Below, piece by piece: positions 1 through 6,858 of a DNA stretch of 8,481 bases. Numbering within the stretch: the first letter of the stretch is position 1; every line of letters starts with the position of its first letter. The notes beneath the pieces were generated by a model, which was not told the origin of the DNA, did not search any database, and saw nothing but the letters and a program-made list of their open reading frames with translations. The position numbers and the translations under genes are program-made. Where the stretch lies: positions 1,109 through 9,589 of the forward strand of contig PLMF01000373.1 in the NCBI GenBank assembly GCA_003142355.1, given 5' to 3'. Source of the DNA: Bryobacterales bacterium. Its GTDB lineage: Bacteria; Acidobacteriota; Terriglobia; Bryobacterales; Bryobacteraceae.

Positions 1-1637
1 GTGGGAAACGTGCCGCTGGAGGATGGTACCTTCTTCTGCGCCGCCAGACTGCCTGCGACGGCCAGAAGAGGAATGATGAACATGAAGCGTCCAAACTGCA
101 TGGCCAGCCCGGTCGTGAGGTTGAACCAGGGGCTATTGGCGTTGATGCCGGCGAAAGCGCTACCGTTGTTCTCCGAAGCGCTCGAGTACATGTACAGCAT
201 CTCGCTGAACCCGTGCGGCCCCGAGTTGTTCAGGTTCGTGATGGCGGGCCCGGTGGCGTTCCAATAGCTGCCCTTCGCGAACGGCATGACGATACTGACC
301 GCCGTGAACACGAGGATCAGGAACGAGGTCGCCAGAATCGGCAGCATCGCCATCTTGACCTCCTTCTGCTGGATCTTCTTTCCGAGATACTCCGGCGTTC
401 TGCCCACCATCAGCCCGGCAATGAAGACCGCCACGATGGCATACAGCAGCATGCCGTACAAACCCGAACCGACGCCTCCGAAGATCACCTCGTCGGTCTG
501 GAGATTGAACATGGGGACCAGGCCGCCAAGCGGAGTGAGACTGTCATGGGCGCTGTTGATAGCGCCGCAGCTCGCATCGGTGGTTACGGTGGCGAACAAG
601 GCCGACGACGCGACACCGAAGCGGGTCTCCTTCCCCTCCATGTTGCCGCCGGCTTGACCGGCGGTGGAGGCGCTTTGGACACCGAGTTTGGTCAGGATGG
701 GGTTTCCGGCCTGCTCGTAGCCATAACAGACGAAGACGCCGATGAGGAACATGGCCGCCATGGCGCCGAAGATGGCCCAACCTTGCCTGGTATCTCCGAC
801 CATGCGGCCGAACGTATAGGTAAGCCCTGCCGGGATCGCGAAGATCAGGAGCACCTGGAGGAAGTTGGTGAACGGTGTCGGGTTCTCATAGGGGTGCGAA
901 GAGTTGGCATTGAAGAACCCGCCGCCGTTGGTCCCCAGCATCTTGATCGCTTCCTGAGAGGCGACGGGACCCTGCGGAATAGTCTGGGTGGCTCCTTCGA
1001 GGGTCTTGACGACGGTGTAGGAGTGGAAGTTCTGGATGGCGCCCTGGGAGCAGAGCAACAGCGCGGCGACCAGAGCAATCGGCAGGAGCACATACAGTGT
1101 CCCGCGCGTGAGGTCGACCCAGAAGTTGCCTATCTTGTCGGTCTGGTGGCGGGCAAAGCCGCGTATAATGGCCACCGCGGCGGCGATGCCGACTGCCGCG
1201 GAGGCGAAGTTCTGCACCGTAAGGGCGGCCATCTGGACGAAATAGCTCAGCGTCGATTCACCGCTGTAGGCCTGCCAGTTGGTGTTCGTCACAAAGCTGA
1301 TGGCGGTGTTGTAGGCCAGGTCGGGCGATACCAGCTTGGCGCCGAAGGCCTGCGGGTTCAACGGCAGAATGCCTTGCAGTCTCTGGAATACATACACGAA
1401 CAGGAAGGCGCATACGCTGAACCACAGGAGCCCCGCGGCGTATTGTGTCCAGCGCTGTTCGGCCTCTTCCCGGATGCCGCATAATTTGTAGATCAGCGAC
1501 TCCACGGGGCGGAGGATGGGGTGGAGAAACGTGCGCTCTCCCTGAAACAGCTTGGCCATGAACAGGCCAAGCGGTTTCGTGAGAAGAACCAGAATGCCGA
1601 AGAATACGGCGATTTGGAAAACTCCTATGCTCGTCAT
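1..1637 (-). CDS. kdpA: Potassium-transporting ATPase subunit KdpA, 3' end cut by window edge
   Basis: KdpA is the K+-selective, channel-like membrane subunit of the KdpFABC P-type ATPase, which takes up K+ at very low external concentration. The four pore-loop signatures of the superfamily of K+ transporters are all visible: VTNTNWQ at residues 116-122, GTNGGGFFNANS from 235, CGAINSAHDSLTPLGG from 357, and ENNGSAFAG around 489-497. The family motif NMEGKETRFG is also present. The frame is open without interruption from the ATG at 1637 for 545 codons. E. coli KdpA has 557 residues, so only about the last transmembrane helix should be missing. The start lies 7 nt after the kdpF stop, with a GAGG-type ribosome site inside the end of kdpF, so the two genes are likely translationally coupled. 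kdpB and kdpC are expected further left. Identification is essentially certain. Confidence 0.98.
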   Translation of the reverse strand, partial: MTSIGVFQIAVFFGILVLLTKPLGLFMAKLFQGERTFLHPILRPVESLIYKLCGIREEAEQRWTQYAAGLLWFSVCAFLFVYVFQRLQGILPLNPQAFGAKLVSPDLAYNTAISFVTNTNWQAYSGESTLSYFVQMAALTVQNFASAAVGIAAAVAIIRGFARHQTDKIGNFWVDLTRGTLYVLLPIALVAALLLCSQGAIQNFHSYTVVKTLEGATQTIPQGPVASQEAIKMLGTNGGGFFNANSSHPYENPTPFTNFLQVLLIFAIPAGLTYTFGRMVGDTRQGWAIFGAMAAMFLIGVFVCYGYEQAGNPILTKLGVQSASTAGQAGGNMEGKETRFGVASSALFATVTTDASCGAINSAHDSLTPLGGLVPMFNLQTDEVIFGGVGSGLYGMLLYAIVAVFIAGLMVGRTPEYLGKKIQQKEVKMAMLPILATSFLILVFTAVSIVMPFAKGSYWNATGPAITNLNNSGPHGFSEMLYMYSSASENNGSAFAGINANSPWFNLTTGLAMQFGRFMFIIPLLAVAGSLAAQKKVPSSSGTFP

Positions 1638-1644
1638 GTGGCCC

Positions 1645-1728
1645 TCAAAACCTCTCCGGATGCAGCAACGCCACCGTCAAATACACCAGCAGAAACAGCC
1701 CTACAATTCCTGAAAGCACATAATCCAT
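1645..1728 (-). CDS. kdpF: KdpF, small stabilising subunit of the K+ pump (27 aa)
   Basis: This short gene encodes a single hydrophobic helix beginning MDYVLSGIVGLFLLVYL and ending ALLHPERF, directly before kdpA. Length, position and the ending (E. coli KdpF has 29 residues and ends in a similar acidic/aromatic tail, AEAF) match KdpF, the peptide that stabilises the KdpFABC complex in the inner membrane. A strong ribosome site AAGGAGG (complement of 1735-1741) precedes the chosen ATG by 6 nt and overlaps the stop codon of the preceding microprotein gene. An in-frame ATG two codons upstream (1734) would give 29 residues but sits directly against the ribosome site, so 1728 is preferred. Confidence 0.9.
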   Translation of the reverse strand: MDYVLSGIVGLFLLVYLTVALLHPERF

Positions 1729-1739
1729 GAGCATCCTCC

Positions 1740-1823
1740 TTACAGCCGCTCGCAACCTTTCGTGATCGCCCACAGTACCGCGAAGCCGGCCAGGCCGATC
1801 AAAATGTAGAAACCGTCAAGCAT
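1740..1823 (-). CDS. Single-helix membrane microprotein in the kdp operon (27 aa)
   Basis: The open frame starts at the ATG at 1823 and ends with TAA at 1742-1740. It encodes a peptide starting MLDGFYILIGLAGFAVLW and ending ITKGCERL: one predicted transmembrane helix with a short cationic, Cys-containing tail. A purine-rich AGGAAGGG (complement of 1829-1836) stands 5 nt before the start. Its stop overlaps the ribosome site of kdpF. It lies 31 nt after the UspA-like gene, so all four genes look like one transcript. From memory, peptides of this pattern (helix followed by W-x-x-T/V-x-x-C-[DE]-R-L) precede kdpF in other bacterial kdp operons, but I know of no assigned function. It could be a further small pump subunit or a second KdpF-like peptide; that is inference. 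Confidence 0.72.
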   Translation of the reverse strand: MLDGFYILIGLAGFAVLWAITKGCERL

Positions 1824-1854
1824 GTTGTCCCTTCCTCGGAATCGGCACAAATAT

Positions 1855-2304
1855 CTATTCGACGTGCAACAATACCACTTTATGACCGCCCCGAGCCAGG
1901 GTGCGGGCCAGTCTCTCTTCTTCGGTGCGCCACCAATGTTTCCGGGCGCCCAGCAACACGATGGACTCCGGCTTCAGCACGTAAGCAAAACCTTCGGTGC
2001 GGCTTCGCGCCAGCACCACCTGCGGGTTGACGGGCAGCGGACAGCGGCTGGCAAGATCCACGAGTTGCTCCACCAAATAGGCATGCACCGCCGTTGGGCA
2101 TCCGAATGGCGCGGGATACGGCACGGTATGGACGGCCACCAGCGTCAGCCGGGCACTCAACCCTGCAGTCAAGGCCACAGCGCGTTTGAGCAGCGCATCG
2201 GTTACAGACCATTCCGTGTAGGGCACTACGACGTCGAGCTCCCCGGCGAAGCCATCCGCCTCGAGAGATCCCGGATCGATTCGAAGCCTGTCGAAAGTCT
2301 CCAT
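1855..2304 (-). CDS. UspA-like (universal stress protein fold) protein, first gene of the kdp operon
   Basis: The 149-residue protein has the length and strand/helix pattern of a single UspA domain. A first strand, LDVVVPYTEW (residues 23-32), is followed by a helix and a second strand, LTLVAVHTVPYP. A late strand, ESIVLLGARKHWW (113-125), a helix, and a final strand, HKVVLLHVE, close the domain. The glycine-rich ATP-binding segment of classical UspA (G-x2-G-x9-G-S/T) is not preserved: the region after G119 reads GARKHWWRTEEERLAR. It may therefore not bind nucleotide in the usual way. It lies upstream of the microprotein, kdpF and kdpA on the same strand. A regulatory role in K+ homeostasis is plausible because KdpD sensors carry a Usp-type domain, but that is inference. 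No good ribosome site precedes the ATG at 2304 (only GGAG one base away). Confidence 0.8.
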   Translation of the reverse strand: METFDRLRIDPGSLEADGFAGELDVVVPYTEWSVTDALLKRAVALTAGLSARLTLVAVHTVPYPAPFGCPTAVHAYLVEQLVDLASRCPLPVNPQVVLARSRTEGFAYVLKPESIVLLGARKHWWRTEEERLARTLARGGHKVVLLHVE

Positions 2305-2324
2305 GCTCCAAGGGTACGGAGCGG

Positions 2325-2346
2325 CGTATAAAGAAGTCGTAAAGAA
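2325..2346 (-). promoter_or_regulatory. Tandem T-rich repeat, candidate KdpE (OmpR-type) operator / kdp promoter element
   Basis: Read on the minus strand, two copies of TTCTTTA stand exactly 11 bp apart: TTCTTTACGAC at 2346-2336 and TTCTTTATACG at 2335-2325. One helical turn between direct repeats is typical of OmpR-family dimers. The E. coli KdpE site, as I recall it, is also two T-rich half sites of the form TTTATAC and TTTACAC. The second copy could alternatively serve as a -10 (TATACG). It lies only 21 nt upstream of the annotated UspA-like start, closer than an activator site normally stands, which leaves either the function or the start codon uncertain. Confidence 0.4.
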
Positions 2347-2358
2347 AGGATCTGGATT

Positions 2359-2387
2359 TAGTTAGGGCGGCGATTCCACGCTACAAT
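2359..2387 (+). promoter_or_regulatory. Possible sigma-70-type promoter for the TonB-dependent receptor gene
   Basis: TACAAT at 2382-2387 matches the -10 consensus in five of six positions. A weak -35 (TAGTTA, 2359-2364) lies 17 bp upstream. The transcript would have a leader of about 43 nt before the ATG at 2437. The -35 match is only three of six, so this is tentative. Confidence 0.35.
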
Positions 2388-2436
2388 ACGGTTTCCCGCA
2401 CCACCAGCGAAGAATACGCCAAGGCCTCTCAATAGT

Positions 2437-5400
2437 ATGAAAGCACCCTCAGAGTTTTCGAGCGCGATTCTTCTGCTCGCCGCCGCCTTCTGGGGGCCTC
2501 CTCCTGCCGGATGCCAGTCGGCTACCACCGGGGGATTAACCGGAACCGTCGCTAATCAAGCCGGCTCCGGCGTGCCAAACGCGACGGTCACGCTGGCGAA
2601 TTCCGCAACCAATCAGACGCAGACAACCTCGACCAGTTCGAATGGCGGCTATACCTTCTCGCTCCTTTCTCCAGGCGACTATGTAGTTCAATTTGCTGCA
2701 GCGGGTTTCAAGACCGCGCGGATGGCATCGTTGGTGGTGAGCGTCTCGGAGGTTCCAGTTCTGGACGCCGTCCTGGAACGGGGAGAAGCGGCCGAGCCGG
2801 TGAACTGCCGGTGCCGCATCAGCGTTGCCACTTCCTCCACCAGCACCGTGGTGGACGCCAAAACCATCACCGCGGTCCCGCTGACCACCCGCAACATCAC
2901 ACAGGTGCTCTCCATGTCCTCGGGATCGGCCGCCGACGTGAATAACGCGGGAACGCTGGGCCGCGGCACCAGGAATGTGAATGTGAACGGCAACACCACG
3001 GCTGGCGCGTACACCCTGGACGGCGCTTATGCTCCCAGTGCGGTACCCAATCCCGACACCATTGCGGAGCTGAAGATCCAGACATCGCAATACGATGCCG
3101 TGTACGGCGCCCAGGTCCCCAATACGGCCCTGATCACCAAAAGTGGCGAGGACGAATTTCACGGCGATGCCTGGGAGTTCGTGCGCAACGACGTCTTCAA
3201 CGCCAACTCGTTTTTCCGGGGTTCGACCGGGCAGCCGAAACCGAATCTGAAACAGAATCAGTTCGGCGCAACCATGGGCGGTCCCGTGAGGAGACGGAAG
3301 CTGTTCTTTTTTGGCTCTTACCAGGGAACGCGCCAGGTGAACGGCGTGGACACTACCTCCACGTCGAATCCCATCCTGCCGCCACTTACCGGGGATCGAT
3401 CGGCGGCAACCCTGGCCGCCCAGTTCTGTCCTGGTAATCACCTGTTGGCGAGCGGCCAGCCCGACTCCCGGTACCTGACTTTTGCTGGAGGGAAGCAGCT
3501 TGATTGCCGCAATCAAAGCACGGCCACCACCGCGCCCATCAATCCCGTAGCCCTGCGCCTGCTCCAGATGAAGACGCCCGACGGCGGGTACCTCATCCCC
3601 GTGCCCCAGACGATTCTCACCACCGGCAGCAACGCCGGCCTGGGCTTCTCTTCCTATAGCCTCCCCTCCAGCTACCGGGAGGACCACTACCTGGTGAACA
3701 GCGACTACCTGGTGACGCCAAAGAACACGCTTTCCAGCCGGGTGTACCTGACTACCCTCGACCAGTACAGAACATTCGGTTCCCCCCAGGGCTACCCCGG
3801 CGCACCGATTCTTCCCGGGCAGGGTGCTGCCCAAGCGCTCCACGCTCATGACGACGTCGCCAGTCTGAGCCTGACTTCCGCGGTCACCAGGAACCTTGCG
3901 AATGAGGCCAGAATGAGCTTTACGCGCTCCGCCCAGGAGGCTCACGGCGCGGGCACCCCATCGGCGACATCGTTGGGGATGGCGCCGGCGGACCGGTTCT
4001 TCGATCAGTTTCCCGAAACCACCGTCCTGGGCCCGCTGGGGAGTTTCCGTATCTTTGGCAATTTCGGGAACGACTTTGCCAACGAAAACAAATACTATTC
4101 GTGGACCGACAATCTTTCGTGGGTTCACGGAAAGCATAAAACCCGGGCTGGGGCCTTCTTCCTGACCCAATACAACTGGCGCGACGACCTGGGGAACTCG
4201 CGGGGAAAGCTGTTCTTTCAGACCTTCAGCGACTTGCTGCTGGGACTCAGCGCAGCCGACAATCTCAGTCCGTTCGGACGCAGCAACATCCAGAGCATTC
4301 AGGCGAATGAAGGCGCGGGACCGAAGGGCGAGCTTCAGTATCATTACCGCAGTTATTACGGCGCCGGCTTCATTCAGGACGACCTCAAGGTGGACTCGCG
4401 TTTGACGGTCAACCTGGGGCTTCGTTGGGAATATGTCGGGCCTGCCCTGGACACCACCGGCGCCATTGGCAACGCCTGGCCGTCGCTTCTGCAACAAATG
4501 CGCATTCCGCCCTCTTCCGGCACGCTCATGGGGAATACCGTGGCCGCGAACTACAACCCCAACCTGGTCAACCCTTACACCGGCCAACCGTTCGGCGCGC
4601 CCCCCACCGGTGTTTTGGTTCGATCCACAAACAGCTTCTACCAGAACCACACTCCGTTGGACACGTTTGCCCCTCGTTTTGGTTTTGCCTGGCAGCCCCT
4701 GGGGCATGTTGCCGTGCGCGGCGGTTACGGCTGGTTCTACCAGCCGCCCACCTACAGCGCCAACGCTGCCGGAGCGCCCCTGTTCACGGCGCCGCCATTT
4801 GCCCAGGGGTTCACGAACGCGGATTCCAGCAATAATCTCGCCAGCCTCGAAGCGCCCTTCCCTGTAACCACGCTCGGCTTTGTGCCGCGCACACCCACCT
4901 CGCAGCTATCCGACCGGGTCGCCGGTCCGGAGTACACCGTTCCCCGGATGCATCAATGGAACCTGAGCGCCCAGTTCCGCTTCTCTCAAACTCTCTCGTT
5001 CGACATAGGCTACGTCGGCTCGGAGGGGAAGAATCTATTGATCGCGCGTGGCCTGAATCAACCGCTGCTGGCCACGCCCGGCAACCCGATCAACGGCATC
5101 ACAACCAACACGGCGCAGAATGCAAAGCTTCGAGTGCCTATTCTGGGCGAAACACCCACTGCATTGACCGACAATGAGTTCACCGGCGCGTCCACGTACC
5201 ACAGCCTGCAGGCGACTCTAAGGAAGCAGGCGTCGCGGGCCCTCGCCTTTCAAGCCACTTACACCTTCTCCAGGGCGGCGAGTAATACCACCATCTATAA
5301 CGATCCCGGCAATCTGTCTCTCGATTGGGCGCGCGCGGCATTCGATCGCACGCACCGCTTCACTACCAACTTCGACTATCGGCTACCCTCAGCCGCGCAT

Positions 5401-5919
5401 AGGAGCGGACTCTCCGGCGCGATGCTGAAAGGCTGGACGCTGGCGGGCATCATCATCATCCAAAGCGGACTGCCCATGACGCTCGCCGATCCCAATGGAG
5501 GGGGCGTATACGGCCATGCGGGGACTTCCACCGTAACGCTTTGTCCCGGCGCGTCGTACGCCAGCCTGGTGACGACGGGAAGCGCCGGCTCCCGCCTGAA
5601 CCAGTGGATCGACACAGGGGCGATCTGCGCCCCAGCCGCTGTCGGATCCGACGGTTCGACGGGATATGGGACCGCGGGACAGAGCATCATGCAGGGGCCG
5701 GGCCAATTCAACACCGATTTCTCGCTCGGCAAGACTACCAAGGTGGGGGGCCTTCGAGAGGACGCCATGCTGGCGTGCCGCCTGGAATTCTACAACGCTC
5801 TGAACCACCCGCAATTCTCGAATCCCGGCACGTCTCTGGGCACGGCGACCTTTGGAGTGATTACCCAGAACTCGGTTGCGCCCCGTCTGATTCAGTTGGC
5901 CGTGAAGTACCTCTTTTGA
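2437..5919 (+). CDS. Oar-like TonB-dependent receptor with N-terminal carboxypeptidase-regulatory-like domain
   Basis: This is a 1160-residue outer-membrane protein of the large Oar/CarboxypepD_reg TonB-receptor type, expanded in Acidobacteriota. Residues 1 to about 26-28 form a signal peptide (hydrophobic ILLLAAAFWG, then PPPAGCQS). Residues about 32-115 form an Ig-like regulatory domain (GGLTGTVANQAGSGVPNATV, SLLSPGDYVVQFAAAGF). Residues about 138-240 are the plug region (TITAVPLTTRNITQVL, VNVNGNTTAGAYTLDG, IAELKIQTSQYDAVYGAQ). The rest is the barrel, with the family block LKQNQFGATMGGPV at 271-284 and FFFGSYQGTRQ at 290-300. The protein ends in QLAVKYLF, with the C-terminal Phe expected for BAM-dependent insertion. 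Substrate is unknown; large peptides, proteins or glycans are possible for this group. The ribosome site is weak (AAGG about 12 nt upstream). The stop TGA is part of the palindrome at 5917-5978. C124 and C126 form an unusual CxC just before the plug. Confidence 0.93.
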   Translation: MKAPSEFSSAILLLAAAFWGPPPAGCQSATTGGLTGTVANQAGSGVPNATVTLANSATNQTQTTSTSSNGGYTFSLLSPGDYVVQFAAAGFKTARMASLVVSVSEVPVLDAVLERGEAAEPVNCRCRISVATSSTSTVVDAKTITAVPLTTRNITQVLSMSSGSAADVNNAGTLGRGTRNVNVNGNTTAGAYTLDGAYAPSAVPNPDTIAELKIQTSQYDAVYGAQVPNTALITKSGEDEFHGDAWEFVRNDVFNANSFFRGSTGQPKPNLKQNQFGATMGGPVRRRKLFFFGSYQGTRQVNGVDTTSTSNPILPPLTGDRSAATLAAQFCPGNHLLASGQPDSRYLTFAGGKQLDCRNQSTATTAPINPVALRLLQMKTPDGGYLIPVPQTILTTGSNAGLGFSSYSLPSSYREDHYLVNSDYLVTPKNTLSSRVYLTTLDQYRTFGSPQGYPGAPILPGQGAAQALHAHDDVASLSLTSAVTRNLANEARMSFTRSAQEAHGAGTPSATSLGMAPADRFFDQFPETTVLGPLGSFRIFGNFGNDFANENKYYSWTDNLSWVHGKHKTRAGAFFLTQYNWRDDLGNSRGKLFFQTFSDLLLGLSAADNLSPFGRSNIQSIQANEGAGPKGELQYHYRSYYGAGFIQDDLKVDSRLTVNLGLRWEYVGPALDTTGAIGNAWPSLLQQMRIPPSSGTLMGNTVAANYNPNLVNPYTGQPFGAPPTGVLVRSTNSFYQNHTPLDTFAPRFGFAWQPLGHVAVRGGYGWFYQPPTYSANAAGAPLFTAPPFAQGFTNADSSNNLASLEAPFPVTTLGFVPRTPTSQLSDRVAGPEYTVPRMHQWNLSAQFRFSQTLSFDIGYVGSEGKNLLIARGLNQPLLATPGNPINGITTNTAQNAKLRVPILGETPTALTDNEFTGASTYHSLQATLRKQASRALAFQATYTFSRAASNTTIYNDPGNLSLDWARAAFDRTHRFTTNFDYRLPSAAHRSGLSGAMLKGWTLAGIIIIQSGLPMTLADPNGGGVYGHAGTSTVTLCPGASYASLVTTGSAGSRLNQWIDTGAICAPAAVGSDGSTGYGTAGQSIMQGPGQFNTDFSLGKTTKVGGLREDAMLACRLEFYNALNHPQFSNPGTSLGTATFGVITQNSVAPRLIQLAVKYLF

Positions 5920-5978
5920 AAAAGGGGTCAGACGCATTTTCCAGCCAAACCTGGAAAATGCGTCTGACCCCTTTTTCA
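5917..5978. repeat. Perfect 28-bp inverted repeat, REP/MITE-like palindrome between convergent genes
   Basis: The arm at 5917-5944 is the exact reverse complement of the arm at 5951-5978, separated by the 6-nt loop CCAAAC. The arm begins TGAAAAAGGGGTCAGACGC and ends TTTTCCAG. The outermost three bases on each side are the TGA stops of the two flanking genes. From memory, GGGGTCAGAC/GTCTGACCCC palindromes recur as dispersed elements in several soil bacterial genomes, sometimes near REP-associated transposases. A single copy here suggests a non-autonomous element, but dispersal cannot be tested within this window. Confidence 0.85.
5920..5975. terminator. Bidirectional intrinsic terminator formed by the palindrome
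   Basis: In either direction the stem contains GGGG-TCAGACGC paired with GCGTCTGA-CCCC and ends in a run of five T, the usual form of a Rho-independent terminator. It lies exactly where the plus-strand receptor gene and the minus-strand DUF4159 gene converge. Whether it terminates in vivo is inferred. Confidence 0.7.
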
Positions 5979-6827
5979 GTGCGTCATGGAGTACACCACG
6001 TAGTTCACGCCGATGCGAATCCCCAGCGCGGAGTATTTCTCCGGGTAGCGCGGATCGTCCGCCCACTCCCAGGAATCGCCGATGTCCGAATTGAAGGACA
6101 TCGCCACCATGACCCGGCCGTGGTCGTCGTAGACGCCCCGCCAGTGCGCCACGGAGCCGTCGTTGCGGTAAGTGGTGCCGCGCGCCAAAGCCCACTGGCC
6201 CGGAACTTGATAGCGGTCGTCCAGATCGTAGACGACGTGAAAAATCGGATCGCGGCTTTCCATTTCCATGATCGGCCGGTCCGGGAAGACCAGCCGCATG
6301 CTCTCATAGAACCGGTCCCATTCCTCGGTTCCCCAGAAATCGTCCAACATGAGGAATCCGCCGCGCAGCAGGTACTCGCGCAGGGTTTTGGCCTGGGCGG
6401 CGGTCAGCTTCCAGTCGCCCATCTCGCCGGCGTTCATCCACGGCCAGTTGTAGAAATCGTCCAGGTCGTCCGGGTCGACGGGTTGTTCCACCGAGCGCGC
6501 GTGAACGCGCGTCAAACGCCGTACGGCGGCCGCAAAGTGGCGGTCCGCGCGAGGATAATCCTGGGTCCAACTGGTGAACCCCTGGCGCCAGTCGAGTACG
6601 CCTCTGAAGCCGCGGCCAGAGCCAAAGCGGCCGAAGCGGCCAAATCGCGCCTCCGGGTGCTGCGGATACATGAGCCGGGCGAACACCCATTCGGCCTTCT
6701 CCTGCCAGTCCGGCGGGAGGGGAATGTTGTCGTAAGGCTCCATGCTGGGGTAGACGCGGAAGGGCCGCTGGAAGGCGCACAGCGCACTGATGAGGGCCAA
6801 ACCGCACAGGCCCCTCTGAATGGTCAT
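5976..6827 (-). CDS. Secreted DUF4159 domain-containing protein
   Basis: The 283-residue protein has a probable signal peptide at residues 1 to about 18-20 (TIQRGLCGLALISALCAF). The DUF4159 domain fills most of the remainder, about 41-281: FARLMYP near 49-55, DFYNWPWMNAGEMGDW at 124-139, LREYLLRGGFLMLDDFWGTE at 149-168, and IRIGVNYVVYSMTH at the end. DUF4159 resembles class-I glutamine amidotransferase-like folds, but its function is not established and I see no obvious catalytic triad. A Gly/Arg/Phe stretch at residues 61-76 (RFGRFGRFGSGRGFRG) is low complexity and encoded by short DNA repeats. It follows the DUF2007 gene by 31 nt, so co-transcription is likely. AGGG 6 nt before the start serves as ribosome site. 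Its TGA stop is the outer triplet of the palindrome. Confidence 0.85.
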   Translation of the reverse strand: MTIQRGLCGLALISALCAFQRPFRVYPSMEPYDNIPLPPDWQEKAEWVFARLMYPQHPEARFGRFGRFGSGRGFRGVLDWRQGFTSWTQDYPRADRHFAAAVRRLTRVHARSVEQPVDPDDLDDFYNWPWMNAGEMGDWKLTAAQAKTLREYLLRGGFLMLDDFWGTEEWDRFYESMRLVFPDRPIMEMESRDPIFHVVYDLDDRYQVPGQWALARGTTYRNDGSVAHWRGVYDDHGRVMVAMSFNSDIGDSWEWADDPRYPEKYSALGIRIGVNYVVYSMTH

Positions 6828-6858
6828 AAGCCCTGCCGCGCCGCCCGGTGGCGCGTCC

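Noticed and set aside
213..1484. Long plus-strand open frame (423 codons) opposite kdpA
   Set aside because: It is antisense to an unambiguous, uninterrupted kdpA. Its product is compositionally biased (rich in R, G, D, E, H) with no recognisable domain, as expected for shadow frames in GC-rich DNA.
1726..1734. Alternative kdpF start at 1734
   Set aside because: That ATG abuts the AAGGAGG ribosome site with no spacer, whereas the in-frame ATG at 1728 has a normal 6-nt spacing.
2508..2520. Possible lipobox (PAGC) at the receptor signal peptide
   Set aside because: The -3 residue is Pro rather than Leu/Val/Ile, and barrel receptors of this family use ordinary signal peptidase cleavage near this point.
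2536..4707. Minus-strand open frame of 723 codons inside the receptor gene
   Set aside because: It is fully antisense to a well-recognised TonB-dependent receptor and its translation shows no domain. Long antisense frames are common opposite GC-rich genes with biased third positions.
6828..6858. Small GC hairpin between the DUF2007 and DUF4159 genes
   Set aside because: It has a five-base stem without a T-run in a GC-rich 31-nt gap, too weak to call a terminator or attenuator.
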